Below, piece by piece: positions 1 through 5,270 of a stretch of DNA of 5,270 bases. Position numbers and translations under genes: made by a program. The DNA lies in assembly GCA_945897655.1 (NCBI GenBank), contig CAMDHB010000253.1, positions 1-5,270 on the forward strand, read 5' to 3'. Source of the stretch: Pseudorhodobacter antarcticus. Its GTDB lineage: Bacteria > Pseudomonadota > Alphaproteobacteria > Rhodobacterales > Rhodobacteraceae. Numbering within the stretch: the stretch's first letter is position 1; every line of letters starts with the position of its first letter. Below the pieces are notes generated by a model. It ran no database searches. It saw only the letters and a list, made by a program, of their open reading frames with translations, and was not told the DNA's origin.

Positions 1-606
1 GGGATCGCTCTGAATTATCGCGTCGGACCCTTCGGCCAACTTCAGCCGCTGCACCACCGTGCCATGGGCCGTCGCCGGCAAGCCGGCCGCTCGGGCTATG
101 ACTGGGGCGCTGCCCAAGCGCCATTCCGCAAGCAGCCGGTCCGAGGGAAGGCCCGCGTTAATGCCCTGCATGTCACCGTAATAATCGGGCAAATAGGAGC
201 GGACGACGGCGCCGAGCGTGCCGATGTTCAGGCTGGCATTCAATCCGCGCAGAGGGTCGAAGGTCCAACGCACAAGGTCGATGCCACGTTCAATGCACCA
301 ATCGCGCTGATACCACTTGAGCCGTGAGCCTAGATGCATTCCGCGCGCGTCCGGATGAACCGCCAGGCGATGGGAATGCTGCACGCCTGAATCCTTGGTC
401 GGGAAGCCGAATACATAGCCGACCAAACGTCCATCCAGAAACGCACCAGCGCAAAGCCCGCCCTCCGCCTGAATCACCATCAACAGATCAGCCGGATCGG
501 CAGTGTCGTCCTTGCCCCAGACCTCATTCTGCAAGGTCTCGGCCTGCCGGAATTCGGACATGCCGGACAGTTCGCGGATTTCGGGTTGCGAGAGGGGCTT
601 GCTCAT
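1..606 (-). CDS. GNAT-superfamily N-acyltransferase (COG3375 type), probable succinyl-CoA:amino acid N-succinyltransferase; 3' end outside the window
   Basis: This is a cytoplasmic acyl-CoA-dependent N-acyltransferase, open to the window edge with 202 residues visible and the C-terminus missing. The GNAT fold is seen in YVFGFPT (64-70), then SHRLAVHPDARG (78-89) and LGSRLK (92-97), which together form strand 4 and the acyl-CoA pyrophosphate loop. The signatures WTFDPL (114-119), NASLN (123-127), LGA (131-133), YYGDMQ (142-147) and NAGLPSDR (150-157) are typical of COG3375 proteins, which often sit beside N-succinylamino acid racemase genes. In Geobacillus such a protein succinylates D-amino acids using succinyl-CoA. 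That substrate is inferred here from the neighbour. The ATG overlaps the racemase stop as ATGA. The only purine-rich match is GAGG, 10 bases upstream, so translation is probably coupled to the racemase. One oddity is the pyrophosphate loop, which reads RGMHLG where R-x-x-G-x-G is usual, putting His91 in place of the first glycine. The family call is secure and the acyl donor is not. Confidence 0.87.
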   Translation of the reverse strand, partial: MSKPLSQPEIRELSGMSEFRQAETLQNEVWGKDDTADPADLLMVIQAEGGLCAGAFLDGRLVGYVFGFPTKDSGVQHSHRLAVHPDARGMHLGSRLKWYQRDWCIERGIDLVRWTFDPLRGLNASLNIGTLGAVVRSYLPDYYGDMQGINAGLPSDRLLAEWRLGSAPVIARAAGLPATAHGTVVQRLKLAEGSDAIIQSDP

Positions 607-1745
607 TTTGAAAAGGCCTCGATGCCCGAAGAAACCTTTGCGAGGAAGTCCCAATCCAGCGTAACGCCGATCCCCGGGCCGGGCGGAACCGGCATCAGGC
701 CATCTTCGGCGGTCAGGACCTCGTTGATGATGTCCTTGGTGAAATAGCGGCTGGAGCTGGAGGTGTCGCCCGGCTTGCGGAAGTTCGGTTGCGTCGAAAG
801 GTGGATGTTGTGCGCCCGTCCGATGCCTGCCTCCAGCATGCCGCCGCACCAGACGGGCACGTCGAATGCCGCGCAAAGGTCGTGGATCCGCTTGGCTTCC
901 AAATGGCCGCCAACGCGCCCAACCTTGATGTTGATGACCCGGGCCGCATCGCTTTCCAGCGCCTTTCGCGCATCGGCCACCGATCGGATGCTCTCGTCCA
1001 GGCAGAGTGGCGTGGTGATGCGGGACTGCAGCTTGGCATGGTCATGAATGTCGTCCCAGGCCAGCGGCTGCTCGATATAGTCAAGGTCGAAGGCATCCAG
1101 CGCCCGGAAGACCCCCGTGTCGGACAGCGAATAGGAGGTGTTGGCATCCACCGTCAGGTGAGCGCCCGGCAGCGCCTTGCGCACGGCAGCAACAACATCC
1201 ACATCATGGCCCGGCTTGATCTTCAGCTTGATGCGTTTGTAGCCCAGTTCTTGATGCGCAACCGCGCGCCTTACGGTCTCCTCGACCGAGGTGATCCCCA
1301 GCGAGACGCCAACCTCGATCGCGTCGCTTGTGCCGCCCAGAAGCGTCTTCAACGGCAAGGACAACGACTTGGCCCAAAGGTCCCAGAAGGCCATCTCGAC
1401 CATGGCCTTGGCCATGTAGAAACCACGCCAGGGGGACAATAGCGCTTCAAGCTCTGCCGGGTTGGCAAAGCTCTTGCCGATGACCTGGGGCAACAGGACG
1501 GTGCGGACAAAGTCCATGCTGCCGGTGATGGATTCGTCCAGATAGTCGGGCAAGGGGTCCATGACCCCTTCGCCATACCCTTCCAACCCGCCGGCCTTCA
1601 GAATCAGCAGCGGAAAGGTCTTATCATACATCGTGCCTGTGGCGATGGTGAACGGCGTCACCAAGGGCAGGCTGACAAGGCGCATCTCGGCGCCGTCAAT
1701 GCGCAGAGGCGCGTTGCACGGATGAGACGGTGGGTTTTGCGACAT
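603..1745 (-). CDS. Enolase-superfamily N-succinylamino acid racemase / o-succinylbenzoate synthase-like (MLE subgroup)
   Basis: This 380-residue cytoplasmic Mg2+ enzyme is full length for its family. It has an enolase N-terminal capping domain (about 14-135) followed by the barrel. Every catalytic position is present: KLK 173-175 (Lys175 acid/base), metal ligands Asp200 (VDAN), Glu225 (IEQPL) and Asp250 (LDES), and the opposite lysine Lys274 (INIKVGRVGG). GGMLEAGIGRAHN (301-313) and the cap motif AKAMVEMAFWDLWAK (112-126) place it in the NSAR/OSBS group, which databases often label menC. Arg277 follows Lys274 at +3, the position of an arginine linked to racemase activity in Amycolatopsis NSAR. 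No menaquinone gene is nearby, while an N-acyltransferase and a desuccinylase are, so I infer racemisation of N-succinyl amino acids. The ATG at 1745 is preferred because GGGAGGT lies 4 bases upstream. The frame stays open to an ATG at 1802, but that adds 19 residues of non-family sequence and lies upstream of the likely transcript start. It heads the minus-strand operon. Confidence 0.9.
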   Translation of the reverse strand: MSQNPPSHPCNAPLRIDGAEMRLVSLPLVTPFTIATGTMYDKTFPLLILKAGGLEGYGEGVMDPLPDYLDESITGSMDFVRTVLLPQVIGKSFANPAELEALLSPWRGFYMAKAMVEMAFWDLWAKSLSLPLKTLLGGTSDAIEVGVSLGITSVEETVRRAVAHQELGYKRIKLKIKPGHDVDVVAAVRKALPGAHLTVDANTSYSLSDTGVFRALDAFDLDYIEQPLAWDDIHDHAKLQSRITTPLCLDESIRSVADARKALESDAARVINIKVGRVGGHLEAKRIHDLCAAFDVPVWCGGMLEAGIGRAHNIHLSTQPNFRKPGDTSSSSRYFTKDIINEVLTAEDGLMPVPPGPGIGVTLDWDFLAKVSSGIEAFSK

Positions 1746-1749
1746 AGTG

Positions 1750-1756
1750 ACCTCCC
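1750..1756 (-). promoter_or_regulatory. Ribosome binding site deciding the racemase start
   Basis: GGGAGGT on the minus strand ends 4 bases before the ATG at 1745-1743. It is the strongest Shine-Dalgarno match upstream of this gene. It supports the shorter 380-residue protein over the 399-residue reading from 1802. Confidence 0.75.
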
Positions 1757-1789
1757 GCATGGTGCGGTTCGCCATGCTCTCAACTGCGC

Positions 1790-1818
1790 AGCCTAGCATC
1801 ATGAAATCTTCCTTTCAA
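1790..1818 (-). promoter_or_regulatory. Candidate sigma-70 type promoter of the racemase-acyltransferase operon
   Basis: On the minus strand TTGAAA (1818-1813, five of six bases of the -35 consensus) is followed after exactly 17 bases by TAGGCT (1795-1790, three of six for the -10). Weak -10 boxes are common in GC-rich alphaproteobacteria. Transcription would begin near 1783, giving a leader of about 38 bases before the ATG at 1745. This also makes the ATG at 1802 unusable, since it lies inside the promoter. Read by eye; no transcript data support it. Confidence 0.4.
1802..1817. promoter_or_regulatory. Candidate operator for the RpiR-family regulator
   Basis: A perfect 5-base inverted repeat, TGAAA-N6-TTTCA, lies between the divergent genes. 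It overlaps the candidate minus-strand -35 box and sits just upstream of a TTGACT that could serve the regulator gene. A-tract half-sites of this kind are common among RpiR-family operators, and regulators of this family usually bind beside their own gene. A protein bound here could block minus-strand transcription and affect its own. The arms are short, so chance is possible. No second clear copy was seen in the gap before the M81 gene. Confidence 0.4.
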
Positions 1819-1820
1819 CA

Positions 1821-1849
1821 TTGACTGAACATCCGCTGTCTGGCAGTTT
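1821..1849 (+). promoter_or_regulatory. Possible promoter of the RpiR regulator gene
   Basis: TTGACT (1821-1826) matches five of six bases of a -35 box. At 17 bases spacing the -10 would be CAGTTT (1844-1849), a poor match. It is listed because the position fits a short leader to the GTG at 1871 and nothing better is visible between the divergent genes. Confidence 0.25.
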
Positions 1850-1856
1850 TCTTTCC

Positions 1857-1863
1857 AAAGGGG
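1857..1863 (+). promoter_or_regulatory. Ribosome binding site for the GTG-started regulator
   Basis: AAAGGGG ends 7 bases before the GTG at 1871 and is the only purine-rich stretch at a suitable distance. It supports GTG as the real start of the RpiR gene. Another GTG at 1864 is out of frame. Confidence 0.55.
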
Positions 1864-1870
1864 TGGAACT

Positions 1871-2785
1871 GTGCCTGAACTAGTCAGCGAAAGGTCTGAA
1901 GATCGTCCCGCCGAGTTGATTGCGCGGCTGAACGCTAGTGCCAATTCGGCAAGCAAGGTCGAGCGTCGAATCGCGGGCTATCTGCTGGCCAACCTCGCCG
2001 AATTGCCGTTCGAGACCGGCGCAAGTCTGGCTGAAAAGGCGGGGGTCAGTGCGGCCTCGATCAGCCGGTTCTGCCGGTCCATCGGATATGACGACATCAA
2101 GGACCTCAAGGCGAGCCTGAAATCCGGGTCGAGCGAGCCGGCATGGCTGATCGGCGACAAGTTGCAGGAATTCCATCAGCGCAGCCTGTTGGGCAACCGG
2201 CAACTGTCCGTCGCGCTGGAGAAAGAAATCGCTGCCCTGACAGCGGTTTATGCCCTTGCTGTCACGGTAGAGTTCGACCGTGTCGTGCAACGCCTTGCGC
2301 ATTGTCCGAAGGTCTTCGTTGCCGGGTTTCAGGCCGAGCGTGGGCATGGCGCAAGCTTGGCAAACAACCTGCAATATCTTCGGCCCGGCGTGTTTCAGGT
2401 GGATGTCGCGGGTGGCCATTTTGCCGAAGTCCTGCTGTCAGACCCGTCAAAGACCTGCCTCATCCTGTTCGACGGCAGGCGATATTCGCGTCTGACGCAC
2501 GACCTTGCCTTCGCCGCCGAGGCACGCGGAATCCCGGTGACGCTGATCTCGGACCCCTATTGCAGTTGGGCACGCGGGAAAGTCTCTGAAATCCTGACCG
2601 TCCAGACGGACCTGAACCATTTCTGGGATGCGACATCGGCCATGAGCAGCCTGATTGGCCTTCTTGCAAACGGTGTTTTCAAGGTCCTTGGCGCCGCAGA
2701 AGTCGAGGCCCGCATGGAAAGCGTCAGCACACTTTACGATCAGTTCATTGGCCATGTCGGCAAAGACGGGCCTGCAAGTGGCTAA
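1871..2785 (+). CDS. RpiR (MurR/RpiR) family transcriptional regulator, HTH + SIS domains
   Basis: This 304-residue DNA-binding regulator has normal length for its family. The N-terminal RpiR helix-turn-helix spans about 15-85; SKVERRIAGYLL (28-39) leads into the turn, and SLAEKAGVSAASISRFCRSIGY (52-73) is the recognition region. A linker (about 90-133) joins a C-terminal SIS domain (about 135-275) with VFVAGFQAERGHGASLANN (148-166) and LILFDGRRYSR (197-207). SIS domains bind phosphosugars in many relatives, but amino-acid-type or other effectors are possible, and the ligand cannot be read from sequence. The gene diverges from the racemase operon and is followed after 79 bases by the M81 gene on the same strand. 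It is therefore the obvious candidate regulator of both arms, and the TGAAA-N6-TTTCA palindrome upstream is the best operator candidate. Translation starts at GTG. The family call is firm; targets and direction of control are inferred. Confidence 0.9.
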   Translation: MPELVSERSEDRPAELIARLNASANSASKVERRIAGYLLANLAELPFETGASLAEKAGVSAASISRFCRSIGYDDIKDLKASLKSGSSEPAWLIGDKLQEFHQRSLLGNRQLSVALEKEIAALTAVYALAVTVEFDRVVQRLAHCPKVFVAGFQAERGHGASLANNLQYLRPGVFQVDVAGGHFAEVLLSDPSKTCLILFDGRRYSRLTHDLAFAAEARGIPVTLISDPYCSWARGKVSEILTVQTDLNHFWDATSAMSSLIGLLANGVFKVLGAAEVEARMESVSTLYDQFIGHVGKDGPASG

Positions 2786-2864
2786 GGGCGCGAAAACACA
2801 CGACAGGTTTTGGCATCCCGCCAGCGCCATGACGCCCTCGCCCGGCATTTCCTGAAGGATCGCC
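2786..2864 (+). promoter_or_regulatory. Short gap between regulator and M81 gene, with RBS
   Basis: These 79 bases hold GAAGGAT (2854-2860), a ribosome binding site 4 bases before the M81 ATG. No convincing terminator hairpin with a T run was seen, so read-through from the regulator gene is plausible. The gap could also hold a separate promoter, but no clear -35/-10 pair stands out. Confidence 0.45.
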
Positions 2865-4388
2865 ATGCCCTACACCGTTCTCTCTGCCGAATTTTTTACG
2901 GAAAACAATACGTTCAAGAAGGGATTGACGGAGCTGCGTGATTTCCGCTCCGACACGCTTGCCCTGGGAAGTGCAGCAATTGATCTGCGCGGGTCGGCGG
3001 AAAACACGGAACTGGCAGGTTTCAGTGCTGCGGCCAAAGAGCTTGGTTGGACCCTAAATCACACGGTTTCCGCCACCGCAGCCCCCGCTGGCCCGGTCTC
3101 GCGCGAGGCTTTCGAGCATATTGCGGGGATCATCTGCGACGCGGCCCGGGCACAGTGGGGCAAGCTTGACGGCATCCTTCTTGGCCTTCATGGCGCACAG
3201 GTGGTCGAGTTCTGCGAGGACGGCGAGGGCGAGCTCTTGCGTCGCCTGCGTCAGATCGTTGGCCCGGACCTTCCGATTGCCGTGACGCTGGACCTGCACG
3301 CCAATGCCACGCAGGCGATGGTGGACCTTGCCCAGATATGGGTTAGCTACAAAACCTATCCGCATGTCGACATTCGCTTTGCCGGGCACCGGGCCGCGCA
3401 CTTGCTTCATGCAGCCATGGCGGGCCAGACCCGCCCTGCCACCCTGCGACGCGCGCCGCCGATGCTGGAGGAGGCGACCTCAGGCCGTTCGGACACTGGA
3501 CCGATGGTTGCGGCCTATGCCCGTGCGCGCGCAGAGGAGAAAGAACCGGGCATCCTGACTGTTTCCCTCAACGCGGGCTTTGCCGAGGCCGATATCCGCG
3601 ATGCCGGGCCAAGCGTGCTTGTCACCTTTGACCGCGCGGTCCCGGGGGCAGACGTGCGTGCGACTGAAATTGCCGATGCCCATGCCCTTGCCATCTGGGA
3701 GGCCCGGCACATCGGCGGCAACGATTACCTGACCGTCGAAGAGGCCGCGCACATCGCCAAGGGCTTTGATCCGAGCCGGGGCCCGCTGGTCATTGCCGAT
3801 TATGCCGACAATCCCGGCGCCGGGGCCTATGGCGATGCGACCAATCTTCTGCGCGCCCTTCTGGATGCCGGAGTGACCAACGCAGCCTTCGCCCCGATGG
3901 TTGACCCCGCACTGGCCGAGGAGTTGCACCGCCATCGCGAGGGTGAGGTTGTGACCGTCGATTTGGGCGGCAAGAACGATCCGGGCTTCGGCGGCGGGCC
4001 GCTTCGGCTGTCGGGAAAGATCATGAAGCTGTCGGACGGCGCCTTTCGAGGCGATGGTCCGATGTTGGGTGGGCTTCAGCGGACCTACGGAACGACGGCG
4101 GTGCTTCGGGTGGACGGGATCGATATTCTCGTCGTGACCGAGCCTGAACAGGTGCTGGACCGGCAGCAACTGGCGGCGTTCGGCATCACGCCTTTGGAAA
4201 AATCGGTAATGGCGCTGAAGAGCATGCAACACTTCCGCGCGGCCTTCGAACCCATCGCGGGCAAGGTCATCGTCTGCGACAGCGGCGCTTTGGCAACGCC
4301 GGACCTGACACGTAAACCCTATCGCAAGGTGCGGCGGCCAGTCTGGCCGCTTGACCCGGAAACCGTTTATTCAGGGGAGGGGTCATGA
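2865..4388 (+). CDS. M81 family metallopeptidase (MlrC-type)
   Basis: This 507-residue protein has the full M81 layout: MlrC N-terminal domain (about 1-290) and MlrC C-terminal domain (about 305-485). The putative zinc site is intact, with His109 (GLHGAQ), Asp143 and His145 (LDLHAN), and His167 (YPHVD); their spacing matches the His/Asp/His/His set I recall for MlrC of Sphingomonas. Glu13 in TENNTF corresponds to the family's ETNTF glutamate. DYADNPGAGAYGDAT (312-326) and KSMQHFRAAFEPIAGK (452-467) are C-terminal domain hallmarks. There is no signal peptide, so it is probably cytoplasmic. MlrC hydrolyses linearised microcystin tetrapeptide, but most M81 proteins have no known substrate and sit in catabolic clusters, so microcystin breakdown should not be assumed. 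Its stop overlaps the next gene's start as ATGA, implying co-translation with a DapE-type desuccinylase. A role in freeing an amino acid or N-acyl amino acid for the pathway is inference. Confidence 0.9.
   Translation: MPYTVLSAEFFTENNTFKKGLTELRDFRSDTLALGSAAIDLRGSAENTELAGFSAAAKELGWTLNHTVSATAAPAGPVSREAFEHIAGIICDAARAQWGKLDGILLGLHGAQVVEFCEDGEGELLRRLRQIVGPDLPIAVTLDLHANATQAMVDLAQIWVSYKTYPHVDIRFAGHRAAHLLHAAMAGQTRPATLRRAPPMLEEATSGRSDTGPMVAAYARARAEEKEPGILTVSLNAGFAEADIRDAGPSVLVTFDRAVPGADVRATEIADAHALAIWEARHIGGNDYLTVEEAAHIAKGFDPSRGPLVIADYADNPGAGAYGDATNLLRALLDAGVTNAAFAPMVDPALAEELHRHREGEVVTVDLGGKNDPGFGGGPLRLSGKIMKLSDGAFRGDGPMLGGLQRTYGTTAVLRVDGIDILVVTEPEQVLDRQQLAAFGITPLEKSVMALKSMQHFRAAFEPIAGKVIVCDSGALATPDLTRKPYRKVRRPVWPLDPETVYSGEGS
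4374..4380 (+). promoter_or_regulatory. Ribosome binding site of the DapE-like gene, inside the end of the M81 gene
   Basis: GGGGAGG lies 4 bases before the ATG at 4385, within the last M81 codons. With the ATGA overlap this gives both a strong independent site and likely translational coupling, unlike the left arm, where the overlapping acyltransferase start has almost no Shine-Dalgarno sequence. Confidence 0.6.
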
Positions 4389-5270
4389 TCCGGATTGATC
4401 CGGTAGAACTTTCAGCACGGCTGATCCGCTGCCCCACCGTAACGCCAGCCGAAGGCGGGGCACTACAGCTTCTTGAGGAACTCCTGACGTCTGGCGGCTT
4501 TGAATGCCACCGGGTTGACCGCAACGGCATTGCCAACCTCTTCGCTCGTTGGGGACCAAAGGGTGCCATGCGCATATTCGGGTTCAATGGTCATACCGAT
4601 GTGGTGCCGGTGGGCGATGCAGCGGCATGGACACATGACCCGTTCGGTGGGCAGATCGTCGACGGGGAGCTTTGGGGCCGCGGGGCGACCGATATGAAGA
4701 CAGGCGTTGCTGCCTTTGTCGCGGCAGCGGTAGACTTTGCACGGCAGGCCAGCCTTGGTGAGAATGCGATCATCCTGACCATCACCGGCGACGAAGAAGG
4801 CATCGGCGCCGATGGTACACGCGCCATCCTTGACTGGATGGAGGCCACGGGCGAACGGATGGATGTCTGCCTTGTGGGCGAGCCGACCTGCCCCGAGCGC
4901 TTGGGTGACATGATCAAGATCGGCCGGCGCGGGGCCCTTTCGGCGCGGATCACCGCCACCGGAGTTCAGGGTCATTCCGCCTATCCTCACCGCGCGAAGA
5001 ACCCATTGACCGCGCTGGTCCGACTTCTGGACGGGCTGGCCAGCCATGAACTGGACAGAGGAACCACGCATTTCGACCCTACGACCCTGGCAATCACCAC
5101 GATCGACACCGGCAACACGGCCGACAACGTGATCCCCGCCCGGGCAGTGGCCAAGGTCAACATACGATACAATGACGCCCATTCATCGGCCAGCCTCGAA
5201 GTCTGGCTGAGAAGCGAAGCGGCACGGGTGACAGCAGAGACCGGCATCAGCTTCGAGATCGCGCTGGACG
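4385..5270 (+). CDS. dapE: DapE-type succinyl-diaminopimelate desuccinylase (M20 family), probable N-succinyl amino acid desuccinylase; 3' end outside the window
   Basis: This is a di-zinc M20 amidohydrolase that removes succinate from N-succinyl amino compounds in the cytoplasm. It is open to the window edge, with 295 of roughly 380 residues visible. The metal site is His70 and Asp72 (NGHTDVVP), Asp103 (GATDMK), Glu137/Glu138 (TGDEEG) and Glu166 (GEPT), each exactly three residues later than in Haemophilus DapE. The second zinc histidine near the C-terminus lies beyond the window. LGDMIKIGRRG (173-183), QGHSAYPH (195-202), NPL (206-208), TTIDTGN (238-244) and NIRYND (259-264) are DapE rather than generic M20 motifs, and the dimerisation domain starts near 180. 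A difference from canonical DapE is Ala184 where GRRGS has serine, in the substrate pocket region. Genuine lysine-pathway dapE usually sits near other dap genes; here it is coupled to an M81 gene beside a racemase and an N-acyltransferase, so a paralogue with wider N-succinyl-L-amino acid specificity is likely. The symbol is family level. Confidence 0.85.
   Translation, partial: MIRIDPVELSARLIRCPTVTPAEGGALQLLEELLTSGGFECHRVDRNGIANLFARWGPKGAMRIFGFNGHTDVVPVGDAAAWTHDPFGGQIVDGELWGRGATDMKTGVAAFVAAAVDFARQASLGENAIILTITGDEEGIGADGTRAILDWMEATGERMDVCLVGEPTCPERLGDMIKIGRRGALSARITATGVQGHSAYPHRAKNPLTALVRLLDGLASHELDRGTTHFDPTTLAITTIDTGNTADNVIPARAVAKVNIRYNDAHSSASLEVWLRSEAARVTAETGISFEIALD

Noticed and set aside
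789..1442. 217-residue plus-strand open frame antisense to the racemase gene
   Set aside because: It lies wholly inside a well-supported enolase-superfamily gene, has no recognisable domain, and is the kind of long antisense frame that high-GC codon bias produces.
1824..1847. ACTG-N16-CAGT inverted repeat in the divergent region
   Set aside because: Four-base arms with a long spacer are expected by chance, and nothing else supports the site.
2793..2811. AAAAC-N9-GTTTT inverted repeat downstream of the regulator gene
   Set aside because: The 5-base A/T arms are too weak for a terminator, there is no following T run, and it does not match the upstream palindrome; probably chance.
3480..4232. 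250-residue minus-strand open frame antisense to the M81 gene
   Set aside because: The plus-strand frame has every M81 motif; the antisense product is unlike any family I recognise and has no credible start signals.
2865..4388. Microcystin degradation (mlr) cluster
   Set aside because: Only an MlrC-type gene is present. No mlrA, mlrB or mlrD homologue is in view, and M81 proteins are widespread in bacteria that do not degrade microcystin.
4463..5182. 239-residue minus-strand open frame antisense to the DapE-like gene
   Set aside because: The plus-strand frame, open from 4385 to the window end, carries the full DapE motif series, so this is its antisense shadow.

Overview
This GC-rich, gene-dense window looks like an alphaproteobacterial chromosome, most likely from the Rhodobacterales (Paracoccus/Roseobacter type). 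The taxon is an inference from codon use, an RpiR-type local regulator and 4-base ATGA gene overlaps, not from a marker gene. It holds five protein genes in a divergent arrangement. No RNA genes, mobile elements, CRISPR arrays or long repeats are visible.

Left arm, minus strand (1-1745): an enolase-superfamily gene of the N-succinylamino acid racemase / o-succinylbenzoate synthase group (603-1745) is followed, through an ATGA overlap, by a GNAT acyltransferase of the COG3375 type that runs off the left edge (1-606). Centre (1746-1870): a 125-bp divergent control region carries a candidate minus-strand promoter, and a TGAAA-N6-TTTCA palindrome overlaps its -35 box. Right arm, plus strand (1871-5270): an RpiR-family HTH+SIS regulator, a complete M81 (MlrC-type) metallopeptidase, and, through another ATGA overlap, a DapE-type M20 desuccinylase that runs off the right edge.

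The coherent reading is a locus for N-succinyl amino acids. A GNAT succinyltransferase, an N-succinylamino acid racemase and an M20 desuccinylase are the three steps of a D- to L-amino acid conversion route described in Geobacillus. Here the hydrolase resembles DapE, which normally removes succinate from N-succinyl-L,L-diaminopimelate. The M81 enzyme is the unexplained member: it may release or process the D-amino-acid-containing or N-acylated substrate. The RpiR protein probably controls both arms. All five protein families are known. The unusual part is the combination, which should be treated as a hypothesis.
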